A DNA stretch of 11,918 nt, from NCBI GenBank assembly GCA_021648585.1, contig JAKISM010000067.1, positions 1 to 11,918 of the forward strand, in the 5' to 3' direction. The notes under the pieces are model-generated. The model was not told the origin of the DNA. It searched no databases and was given only the letters and a program-made list of their open reading frames with translations. This document shows, piece after piece, positions 1-5,865 of this stretch (its first letter is position 1; each line of letters begins with the position of its first letter). The position numbers were made by a program, and so were the translations under genes. The stretch comes from Devosiaceae bacterium. GTDB taxonomy: Bacteria; Pseudomonadota; Alphaproteobacteria; Rhizobiales; Devosiaceae.

Positions 1-181
1 CTTTTGGGTTTTTCGTTGGGATATAAATATTCGTGAAAGCAATGGTGCTTGGTCTTGTGTGTGCAGGTGGTATTGGTTTGCAACACTTAATACGTTGACT
101 TGGCCGCAAGTATCACTTATTCATTTGGCTGTTTTAGTGAGCGAATGGGTGTCAGCTAAAGTGCGTGGGGCGATTATTTAA
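1..181 (+). pseudogene. 3' end of a phosphonate-type (PhnE-like) ABC transporter permease, apparently frameshifted
   Basis: The gene enters from the left edge and ends at TAA 179-181. Frame 2 reads FRWDINIRES, frame 3 reads MVLGLVCAGGIGLQ from about base 42 to 83, and frame 2 resumes with TLNTLTWPQVSLI and ends in EWVSAKVRGAII. Joined, these match the conserved C-terminal part of PhnE-type binding-protein-dependent permeases: an NIRES-x-VLG-x-V-x-AGGIG coupling loop, a last membrane helix, and an SAKVR-x-II tail. These inner-membrane proteins import phosphonate, phosphite or related oxyanions with PhnC and PhnD. The frame changes, an apparent extra base near 41 and a missing base near 83, compensate each other. 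This could be a decayed gene or a pair of sequence errors. The family call rests on motif memory of a 59-codon fragment, so substrate is unknown. No other phn gene is visible. Confidence 0.5.
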
Positions 182-208
182 TTTTAATATAAATATAGTG
201 GAAATAAG

Positions 209-469
209 TTGCCAGAATTATTTGTTGAAACCATTGGAATGATAGCTGCAATTCTTGGAACAATTTGCTGGTTGCCCCAAGTTATAAAATTAACTCGCAC
301 TAAAGATACTAAATCTTTATCTTTATGGACAAATATTTTATTGCTTGTAACCGTTTCTCTTTGGCTGATTTATGGGCTTATGCTTGGCTCTTTACCGCTT
401 ATTATTGCTAATGTTGCCTCGGTTACGCTTATTGGTATCATTGTTATCTATAAAATTAAATATGGATAA
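209..469 (+). CDS. SemiSWEET family sugar transporter (PQ-loop / MtN3 repeat)
   Basis: An 86-residue inner-membrane protein with three predicted helices, at about residues 5-25, 42-58 and 62-83. This is the single triple-helix bundle of bacterial SemiSWEETs, which dimerise to pass mono- or disaccharides down their gradient. The PQ motif is at residues 23-24 in WLPQ, and Asn68 in helix 3 (sequence ANVAS) sits where the substrate-pocket Asn lies in the family. The start is TTG 209-211, preceded by a weak purine stretch (GTGGAAA, 198-204). The next in-frame ATG at 239 would remove the first third of helix 1, so TTG is preferred. It lies 27 bp after the permease remnant and converges on ubiV with only 13 bp between stops and no clear terminator. 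The sugar carried cannot be told from sequence. Confidence 0.88.
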   Translation: MPELFVETIGMIAAILGTICWLPQVIKLTRTKDTKSLSLWTNILLLVTVSLWLIYGLMLGSLPLIIANVASVTLIGIIVIYKIKYG

Positions 470-482
470 GTTTGAGCTTAAG

Positions 483-1382
483 TTAAACTCGCCATTCATT
501 GCCTGGCAGTCCATGAAAAAATCCATTTGAAAATGGAGCGTTGATTTTTTCTTTCTCTAAAAGCACCATTGCCTCACTCTTATCTATTTTATTATCAAGC
601 AAATTACGAAAGACTTTGCTTGCATGAATAGTGCCTTTGCTTTGTGGGGAAATGCGAAATTTATATATGCCTATTTTTTGTAAATCGTTTATTTCATTTG
701 CTAAATTTAAACAGGTATAAGACATGGTTTGAATACCGTTTATTGTTAAAAACTCCCGCCCCTCCAAGGTTGTTAAATCCATTCCATCTGGGTCTTCATC
801 GCAAATAAATTTACAGCTATCTTTGGTTAATTTATGTGCGCGTGCATGATAGCATCGTGCAGAAAGCGCTAAACCAATTCGTCCGTAAATAATAATCTCT
901 AAATCGATATTTAAATTTTTAGCGGTTTTATTAAGTTCAGCAATTGCGCTTTTTGGGATTTCTGGCGATAGAGTGATATTTGTTGCGCCATTTTTTGCAA
1001 AAAACTCTAATGCCTCTTCGTTATAAACATTCATATAAGAGCCAATAGCGTGAGGAGTGTTATTTATATTTAACAAAGCTGCAACGTCATTTGCTTCAAT
1101 AAAAATATTTTTTTGTGATACTTGTTTTGCCAAAAGCCTTCTATCAATATTAGAGGTGATTTCGGCTAAAGTTGAAAAGATAATTTTTTTGCCTGAGTTT
1201 TCTAATCGTTCAACAACTTCATCAAAAAACCCGTTAAATAATGGGGCGCGTTTTGAGCAGATAACTTCGCCAAGCACAACTTCATCAACTGGTGCTTCAT
1301 CAGCAATTTTAAAATAAAAATCCCGCCAGATTTCTGGATCCCAATTATAAAGATTTGGTCCAATTATTAGTTTTGTCTTCAT
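483..1382 (-). CDS. ubiV: UbiV, Fe-S U32-family subunit of O2-independent ubiquinone hydroxylation
   Basis: A 299-residue cytosolic protein of the peptidase U32 fold, close to the length of E. coli UbiV (292). UbiV forms a complex with UbiU that hydroxylates the ubiquinone ring without oxygen, using prephenate as oxygen donor in the E. coli system. The four expected [4Fe-4S] ligands are present: Cys42 (in GEVICSKR), then Cys177, Cys190 and Cys194 with the C-x12-C-x3-C spacing known from E. coli (C180, C193, C197). The start is ATG 1380-1382, because UbiV proteins begin directly with the KLIIGPNLYNW strand. The reading frame extends 11 codons further upstream, but that would overlap the ubiU end. 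The ubiU stop lies 4 bp upstream, so the two are translationally close and last in the ubiT-ubiU-ubiV operon. Confidence 0.93.
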   Translation of the reverse strand: MKTKLIIGPNLYNWDPEIWRDFYFKIADEAPVDEVVLGEVICSKRAPLFNGFFDEVVERLENSGKKIIFSTLAEITSNIDRRLLAKQVSQKNIFIEANDVAALLNINNTPHAIGSYMNVYNEEALEFFAKNGATNITLSPEIPKSAIAELNKTAKNLNIDLEIIIYGRIGLALSARCYHARAHKLTKDSCKFICDEDPDGMDLTTLEGREFLTINGIQTMSYTCLNLANEINDLQKIGIYKFRISPQSKGTIHASKVFRNLLDNKIDKSEAMVLLEKEKINAPFSNGFFHGLPGNEWRV

Positions 1383-1386
1383 ATTT

Positions 1387-2391
1387 TTAACGCCATTTTT
1401 TAGATAAAAATGCACCCTCTGTTTGTTTATGCCCTTCAGTTAATGCCAAAAGGTCGCTTATATCGGGTGTTTCGCCCTTTGCAAAAGCATCAATTGCAGA
1501 GCGAAAAGAAGAAACAACCGATTTAATATATGCTTTAGAGCGTTGTCTGCCCTCAATTTTTAATGCAGTTACGCCTGCATCTATTAAATCTGGTAAAAGA
1601 TGAGTTAGGTTAAGAGAAATTGGCTCTTCAAACGCATAATATCCTTTTCGATGTGTGGCGTTATATCGTCCCTTGCAAATTGTTGGATAACCTGCATTCT
1701 GCCCACAGCCGATGCAATCAATTGCAAATTCGCCTAATCGTGTTGTTAAATTTCGGTTTTCATCTTCTTCATAATGCACAAAATTTGCTGGCGAGCAGAC
1801 TCCGTCCATATTAGTTGAAAGACCTGTCACATAATTTGTGAGCGAGCAGCGCCCCTCTGCCATCATGCCAATATTGCCAAAAATAAATGCTTCAATTTCA
1901 CAATCGATTGCGTCATGCACTTTTTTTATTTCAGCAACAGTTAAGATGCGAGGCAAAACTACTCGCTTAATATCAAAACGCTCACAATAAAAATTAATAC
2001 TTTCAGCAGATGATGCCCCTGCTTGCACCGAGAGATGAATGCGAGCATTTGTGTGCTTTTTGCTCATATAATCCGCCATACCAATATCAGCAATTATCAC
2101 CGCATCAACCCCAATAGATATAGCGTCATCTATTGCTTTTTTCCAAATATCAGTGCGCCCAGCGGTTGGAAAAGAATTTATGGCGCATAATAATTTTGCG
2201 CCCCTATCATGAGCGTAAAGCACCGATTTTGCCATTTCATCTAGCGAGAAATTAAGTCCGGGGAAATTTCGTGCATTAGTTGGCCCAACAAACCCACAAT
2301 AAATCGCATCCGCGCCACCATCAACAGCAGTGCGCAATGAGGCAGGAGTGCCAGCAGGGCAAATAAGTTCTGGTTTTTGCTCTTTATCCAT
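1387..2391 (-). CDS. ubiU: UbiU, Fe-S U32-family subunit of O2-independent ubiquinone hydroxylation
   Basis: A 334-residue U32-fold protein, close to E. coli UbiU (331) and partner of UbiV. The N-terminus LICPAGTPASLRTAVDGGADAIY, the central AEGRC motif and the KIEGRQRS motif near residue 278 are family hallmarks. Three of the four cluster cysteines map cleanly: Cys182, Cys199 (17 apart, as in E. coli C176 and C193) and Cys239 (as C232). The position seven before Cys182, C169 in E. coli, is Gly175 here (codon at 1867-1869). Cys226 and Cys229 (CIGC) are extra. The start is ATG 2389-2391, just before the conserved domain. The frame stays open 68 codons upstream but that stretch lies within ubiT and looks nothing like a U32 protein. 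The start overlaps the end of ubiT by 8 bp, which indicates translational coupling. Confidence 0.93.
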   Translation of the reverse strand: MDKEQKPELICPAGTPASLRTAVDGGADAIYCGFVGPTNARNFPGLNFSLDEMAKSVLYAHDRGAKLLCAINSFPTAGRTDIWKKAIDDAISIGVDAVIIADIGMADYMSKKHTNARIHLSVQAGASSAESINFYCERFDIKRVVLPRILTVAEIKKVHDAIDCEIEAFIFGNIGMMAEGRCSLTNYVTGLSTNMDGVCSPANFVHYEEDENRNLTTRLGEFAIDCIGCGQNAGYPTICKGRYNATHRKGYYAFEEPISLNLTHLLPDLIDAGVTALKIEGRQRSKAYIKSVVSSFRSAIDAFAKGETPDISDLLALTEGHKQTEGAFLSKKWR

Positions 2392-2938
2392 TTTCTTTGC
2401 CTGAATTTTTGCTAAATTTTTGCATTGCCAATAAAACAGGTTTTGAGAGAACCCCAAAACTTTTCGCAACATCTTTTGCCAAAGAGCCCTCCATATCATC
2501 AAGCGCATTTCGCAATGCAACCATTGCCTCACTATCTCCGCTAACCCTAATTTCACGATTGAAAAACAAAGCATCACTATCACTTTGCGCATCAATCATT
2601 TGCATAAGAGTTGCAAATGTCCCACAAATATAAGTGTCATGTTCAATTATTTCATTTTGATTATAGGCTTTAAGAGTTGGGTTTAGCGGGTTTGGTTGCA
2701 AGATTAAAAAAAGCGGCAAATCACTTGGATCAATCAAAAAAACCTTATTGGCGCTATCGCCCAACCGATTAAATAATTCTGGGTGCTTTTTAGCAACAGA
2801 ACTAACAATATGATTTAGCAGTGGTTGCAAGATAAACAGCGGCAAAGGCGGCAATAGATTTTTCAAGCTATTTGCTTTGTCTTTATTGGCTTTTTGCTTG
2901 CCAAATGGCGAGTTTGAAAAGTGGCTATTAGATTTCAT
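2384..2938 (-). CDS. ubiT: UbiT, SCP2-domain lipid-binding accessory protein of anaerobic ubiquinone synthesis
   Basis: A 184-residue protein with an SCP2 sterol-carrier-like domain at about residues 35-150. Key segments are a proline-rich entry (NLLPPLPLFILQPLLN), then FFNREIRVSGDSEAMVALRNALDD at 125-148, the family signature around the hydrophobic tunnel. UbiT is the anaerobic counterpart of UbiJ and is thought to bind prenylated ubiquinone intermediates for the UbiU-UbiV hydroxylase. It is first in the operon and its last codons overlap ubiU. No Shine-Dalgarno sequence is evident before ATG 2936-2938. An FNR-type box lies 34 bp upstream. The first 24 residues are polar and probably dispensable; a TTG at Leu25 is an alternative start. 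Length is near the E. coli protein (174). Confidence 0.9.
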   Translation of the reverse strand: MKSNSHFSNSPFGKQKANKDKANSLKNLLPPLPLFILQPLLNHIVSSVAKKHPELFNRLGDSANKVFLIDPSDLPLFLILQPNPLNPTLKAYNQNEIIEHDTYICGTFATLMQMIDAQSDSDALFFNREIRVSGDSEAMVALRNALDDMEGSLAKDVAKSFGVLSKPVLLAMQKFSKNSGKENG

Positions 2939-2971
2939 AAATCTTTGTAGCTTGTGTTTTAACCTTATATA

Positions 2972-2985
2972 TTGATATGAATCAA
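2972..2985 (-). promoter_or_regulatory. FNR/Anr/FixK-type binding site upstream of ubiT
   Basis: The sequence TTGATATGAATCAA is a perfect TTGAT-N4-ATCAA dyad, the consensus of the FNR family. It is the only such site I found in the window. On the minus strand, a -10-like TACAAA at 2949-2944 has its centre 32 nt from the dyad centre, the spacing of a class II FNR-activated promoter (site near -41.5). That would put the transcript start at about the ubiT ATG. The site and spacing are seen; activation is inferred. Regulation of ubiUVT by FNR is known in E. coli. Confidence 0.82.
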
Positions 2986-3007
2986 TTTTTTAGAAAGCTA
3001 AAATAAT

Positions 3008-3061
3008 ATTTCAATGTCCACCCTTATTTTAATGCTCGCCCTTATTTCAGTGTTCACCCTT
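3008..3061 (-). repeat. Three 18-bp tandem repeats across the merR stop codon
   Basis: On the minus strand three contiguous 18-nt units lie at 3061-3044, 3043-3026 and 3025-3008, with consensus AAGGGYGRRCAYTRAAAT. Each unit is six codons in the merR frame and would read Lys-Gly-Glu/Gly-His-stop-Asn. The first unit encodes the true end of the protein, and the other two repeat it after the stop. They differ from one another at only 3 to 4 positions. Confidence 0.9.
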
Positions 3062-3460
3062 GCAAAGCCGGTGATCCGCTAATGAGGCAATTATTTTGCA
3101 TTTCCCTACATGCCCCTCATCATCTAAAAGGGCTATTCTTTTAAGCTCTTTTTCAAGTTTTCTTAATTTACTTATTTTAGCTTTTATAAATTGCAAATGA
3201 TGGTGGGCAATTTCATGCGCTTGCTTACAGGATTTTTCTGGCGATGAGCTTAAATCAACTAATTCACGAATATCCTCAATCGACAGCCCAAGATCACGAG
3301 CATGTTTAATAAAAGACAAGCGCTCCAAACCCTCTCTTTCATATTGGCGCTGATTGCCACTGGTGCGGTGAGGTTTTTCAATTAACCCCATCTCCTCATA
3401 ATAACGAATAGTAGGAATTTTCACTCCAGTTTGTTTTGATAATTCACCAATTAAATACAT
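3047..3460 (-). CDS. MerR-family transcriptional regulator, probable metal sensor
   Basis: A 137-residue cytosolic DNA-binding protein. The N-terminal winged helix (residues 1-70) has the MerR signature IGELSKQTGVKIPTIRYYEEMGLI. A dimerisation helix (about 76-112) with Cys78 in SCKQ and a C-terminal metal-loop-like segment with Cys121, His130, Cys133 and a terminal His137 follow. This layout resembles ZntR/CadR/PbrR-type sensors (ZntR uses Cys79 and C-terminal Cys and His), so a thiophilic or divalent metal is the likely signal, but the ligand is inferred. A strong Shine-Dalgarno sequence (GAGGAG, 3471-3466) lies 5 nt before ATG 3458-3460. A perfect dyad just upstream is the probable autoregulatory operator. 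No metal exporter lies beside it; the upstream DMT transporter gene is the only candidate target visible. Confidence 0.88.
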   Translation of the reverse strand: MYLIGELSKQTGVKIPTIRYYEEMGLIEKPHRTSGNQRQYEREGLERLSFIKHARDLGLSIEDIRELVDLSSSPEKSCKQAHEIAHHHLQFIKAKISKLRKLEKELKRIALLDDEGHVGKCKIIASLADHRLCKGEH

Positions 3461-3471
3461 AAAATCTCCTC

Positions 3472-3494
3472 AAAGCTCTAATGACTAGAGCTTT
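3472..3494 (-). promoter_or_regulatory. Perfect inverted repeat, probable MerR operator in the merR promoter
   Basis: AAAGCTCTA at 3472-3480 and TAGAGCTTT at 3486-3494 are exact reverse complements around a 5-bp spacer. The core CTCTA-N-CTAGAG is close to the dyads of PbrR/CadR-type regulators. On the minus strand a -35-like TTGCAA (3501-3496) sits immediately upstream, placing the dyad in the promoter spacer as MerR regulators require. No good -10 hexamer is visible, so the promoter part is weaker than the dyad. Confidence 0.65.
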
Positions 3495-3523
3495 ATTGCA
3501 AAACGCATCTCTATGCAATTAAT

Positions 3524-4417
3524 TTATTTATCACTAGTGTTTTGAAATCGTTTCTTAGGTTTTTTAGCAACCAAATAGACCGCAACAACAATCATCAATA
3601 ATGCAATAAATACATTAAGCGAGAATTTTTCATCAAGGAATAGAGCGCCTAAAATCACACCAACCACAGGCACAACAAAATTTATCATAGATATGCGTGC
3701 CGCACCAACTCTTGAGATAAGATAAAAATATATCAAAGTCGCAATAGCTGTAGGAAAAATACCAAGATAAATTACCGCTAGCATGGATTTATTACTTGGC
3801 ATTGCCATAGCAAACGGATTATCAATAATAAGTGCAAGAATTACAATTAATACTGTTCCTGATATCATCGATCCTGCACTAATAACTAAAACAGGTAATC
3901 TGGCATATTTACGCACAAATAATGTTGAAAAAGCGTACAATAAAGCTGCCAATAAAATAGCTAATTGACCCAAGAAATGCGCCCCAATTTGAGTTAATGC
4001 ACTAGGTGTTATCAACACCAAAAGCCCCAATATTCCGATGAAAACACCAAATAGTGCTTTTAGGGTGAGTGTTTCATCTTCATGCACCATTGGAGCAAAT
4101 AATACTGTAATAATTGGCGTAATACCCATCAATAAAGCGGCAAGCCCGCTTTCAACATAAATCTCTCCATAAGAAATAAGCACAAAGGGGATAATGCTTC
4201 CGCTAAGCCCAATAATAATCATTATTACCCACGAACGCATATCTCTTGGTAGTTTTAGTGATTTAATCCGTAAAATAGATACGATAATAAGCGTGCTAAT
4301 TATCATACGAATAGCAACTAAGGTAAAGGGAGGAATATCCTTCACCCCTAATTTAATAGCTAAAAATGAGGAGCTCCAAATAAGCGCCAATAATATCCAA
4401 AGAATTATATTTTTCAT
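3524..4417 (-). CDS. EamA/DMT-superfamily inner-membrane transporter
   Basis: A 297-residue protein made of two EamA repeats of five helices each: residues about 1-135, from WILLALIWSSSFLAIKLG, and about 148-290, from LGQLAILLAALLYAFSTLFVRK. The usual IP-x-VLISYGEIYVESGLAALLMGITPI motif closes helices 3-4, and FLDEKFSLNVFIALLMIVVAVYLV is the last helix pair. A basic tail (AKKPKKRF) places the C-terminus in the cytosol. Such proteins usually export amino acids, nucleobases or metabolites, but the substrate cannot be read from sequence. It has its own upstream dyad (4432-4462). The gap to merR downstream is 63 bp and holds the merR dyad rather than a terminator with a T-run, so read-through into merR is possible. 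Confidence 0.9.
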   Translation of the reverse strand: MKNIILWILLALIWSSSFLAIKLGVKDIPPFTLVAIRMIISTLIIVSILRIKSLKLPRDMRSWVIMIIIGLSGSIIPFVLISYGEIYVESGLAALLMGITPIITVLFAPMVHEDETLTLKALFGVFIGILGLLVLITPSALTQIGAHFLGQLAILLAALLYAFSTLFVRKYARLPVLVISAGSMISGTVLIVILALIIDNPFAMAMPSNKSMLAVIYLGIFPTAIATLIYFYLISRVGAARISMINFVVPVVGVILGALFLDEKFSLNVFIALLMIVVAVYLVAKKPKKRFQNTSDK

Positions 4418-4431
4418 AAATTTAGTTTTAA

Positions 4432-4462
4432 CCTATCACAATGATATCGATATAGTGATAGG
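4432..4462. promoter_or_regulatory. Interrupted inverted repeat in the divergent eamA / serC intergenic region
   Basis: CCTATCAC (4432-4439) and GTGATAGG (4455-4462) are exact 8-bp arms around 15 bp that include the 10-bp palindrome ATATCGATAT (4444-4453). It lies 15 bp upstream of the eamA start and next to a -10-like CATAAT (4467-4472) facing serC. It looks like an operator; the cognate regulator is unknown. The symmetric arms are seen; function is inferred. Confidence 0.5.
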
Positions 4463-4503
4463 GAGGCATAATAGGAAAAGCAACTAAGATTAACCTAAAT
4501 ATG

Positions 4504-4613
4504 CCATCCTCTCCTCCTTAAATTTTTTCCTTGATTTTTATTTTTAAGAGGTGTAACTGCCTCAGTGGGCCACCCCTCCCCAACGAGGGGCTCACTATCT
4601 GAGAGGATAGATC
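4504..4613 (+). ncRNA. serC leader RNA, cis-regulatory structure masking the serC ribosome binding site
   Basis: The leader folds into a stacked hairpin: CTCAG 4561-4565 with CTGAG 4599-4603, TGGG 4566-4569 with CTCA 4591-4594, and CCCCTC 4573-4578 with GAGGGG 4585-4590 closing a CCCAAC loop. The lowest stem takes in the start of the Shine-Dalgarno GAGAGGAT (4601-4608), which is 6 nt from the ATG. From memory this matches the serC motif described upstream of serC-serA in Alphaproteobacteria (Rfam RF00517). A further element, ATCCTCTC at 4506-4513, is an exact 8-nt complement of the Shine-Dalgarno. The CTTAAA/TTTAAG pairing between them may form a second hairpin. The family assignment is recalled, and the pairing is seen. 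Confidence 0.72.
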
Positions 4614-5798
4614 ATGATTGATCAAAATACTAATGCGGCTAATGCCGTAAAACCGACTACAATTCCCAACAATCCCAATTTTTCTTCAGGCCCTTGCTCC
4701 AAGCGTCCGGGCTGGAGCGTTGACATATTAGCTGGCGCACTTGTTGGCCGCTCGCACCGTGCCAAACCTGCCAAAGCACGTATTCAAAAAGCCATTGACC
4801 TCACTCGTGAGCTTTTACAAGTTCCAAGCGATTATCTAATTGGCATCGTGCCAGCCTCTGATACTGGCGCTATGGAAATGGCGCTTTGGTCATTACTTGG
4901 CGAAAGAGGCGTTGATATGCTGGCATGGGAGAGCTTTGGCTCTGGCTGGATTACTGACGTAATAAAACAACTTAGGCTTGAAAATGTAAACAAGCTAGAA
5001 GTACCTTATGGCGAATTGCCAGATCTAACAAAAGTCAATTTCAACAATGATGTGGTATTTACTTGGAATGGCACAACTTCTGGTGTTTGTGTCCCGAACG
5101 GCACTTGGATTGATGCAAATCGCACTGGCCTAACAATATGCGATGCAACTTCTGCGGTTTTTGCTCAGGACGTTGATTTTAGCAAACTAGATGTAACCAC
5201 GTTCTCTTGGCAAAAAGTGCTAGGCGGTGAAGCGCAACATGGCATAATTATTCTTTCACCTCGTGCAATTGAGCGACTTGAAAGCTACACACCAGACCGT
5301 CCATTACCAAAAATCTTTCGTCTTACAAAAGGCAACAAGCTAATTTCAGGAATTTTCGCCGCAGCAACTATTAACACTGTTTCAATGTTATGCATTGAAG
5401 ACGCTATTGATGCGATGCAGTGGGGACTATCTATTGGCGGCCTTGAAGGAATGCAAAAGCGAGCAAACGATAATTTTGCTGCCATAAATGCTTGGGTTGA
5501 AAAAACTGCTTGGGTTGAATTTTTAGCAAAAAAACCTGAACAGCGCTCCAACACTTCGGTTTGCCTTATCATTACTGATGAAAAAGTTAGCTCGTTAAGT
5601 GCCGATGACCAAGCAGCATTTGCCAAGCGCATGGTTGCACGTCTTGACGCTGAAAATGTCGCCTATGACATTGGCGCTTATCGTGATGCGCCATCGGGCT
5701 TTAGAATTTGGGCTGGCTCAACCATTGAAGTAAGCGATCTTGAAAAGTTAACTCCATGGCTTAATTGGGCTTTTGAAGTTGAAAAATCAGCACTTTAA
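4614..5798 (+). CDS. serC: Phosphoserine aminotransferase
   Basis: A 394-residue PLP fold-type I aminotransferase, converting 3-phosphohydroxypyruvate and glutamate to phosphoserine and 2-oxoglutarate in the cytosol. It is the long form typical of Alphaproteobacteria, with NPNFSSGPCSKRPGW near residue 20, GRSHRAK (45-51), ASDTGAMEMALWSLLG (81-96), the WNGTTSGV cofactor loop (151-158), and the Schiff-base Lys201 in SFSWQKVLGGEA-like context (TFSWQKVLGGEA here). The C-terminal AYRDAPSGFRIWAG is the substrate-side motif. The ATG at 4614 is chosen because the Shine-Dalgarno lies 6 nt upstream; the first 18 residues are less conserved. It is first in the serC-serA unit, with control likely through the leader RNA. 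Confidence 0.96.
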   Translation: MIDQNTNAANAVKPTTIPNNPNFSSGPCSKRPGWSVDILAGALVGRSHRAKPAKARIQKAIDLTRELLQVPSDYLIGIVPASDTGAMEMALWSLLGERGVDMLAWESFGSGWITDVIKQLRLENVNKLEVPYGELPDLTKVNFNNDVVFTWNGTTSGVCVPNGTWIDANRTGLTICDATSAVFAQDVDFSKLDVTTFSWQKVLGGEAQHGIIILSPRAIERLESYTPDRPLPKIFRLTKGNKLISGIFAAATINTVSMLCIEDAIDAMQWGLSIGGLEGMQKRANDNFAAINAWVEKTAWVEFLAKKPEQRSNTSVCLIITDEKVSSLSADDQAAFAKRMVARLDAENVAYDIGAYRDAPSGFRIWAGSTIEVSDLEKLTPWLNWAFEVEKSAL

Positions 5799-5812
5799 TT
5801 CTTACAAATTTT

Positions 5813-5831
5813 GGTTGGCAAAGTGCCAACC
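5813..5831 (+). other. Intercistronic hairpin between serC and serA
   Basis: GGTTGGCA (5813-5820) and TGCCAACC (5824-5831) form a perfect 8-bp stem with a 3-nt loop, 14 bp after the serC stop. No T-run follows, so it is more likely an mRNA stability or processing element, or a leaky attenuator, than a full terminator. The AGGAGG ribosome site of serA starts 24 nt downstream and stays free. Confidence 0.6.
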
Positions 5832-5865
5832 TCTCTCATTCAAATTTTCAAAATAGGAGGCAAAA

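Noticed and set aside
470..482. Possible terminator between the SemiSWEET gene and ubiV
   Set aside because: Only a weak AGTTT/AAACT pairing with no T-run; not enough to call.
1383..1415. 11-codon upstream extension of ubiV
   Set aside because: It would overlap the ubiU end; the family N-terminus starts at the ATG 1380-1382.
2392..2595. 68-codon upstream extension of the ubiU reading frame
   Set aside because: It overlaps ubiT in another frame, has no U32 similarity, and the conserved domain starts right after the ATG at 2391.
2986..3004. AT-rich hairpin (TTTTAG/CTAAAA) between merR and the FNR box as a merR terminator
   Set aside because: Six A/T-rich pairs only and no convincing U-tract beyond the stem itself.
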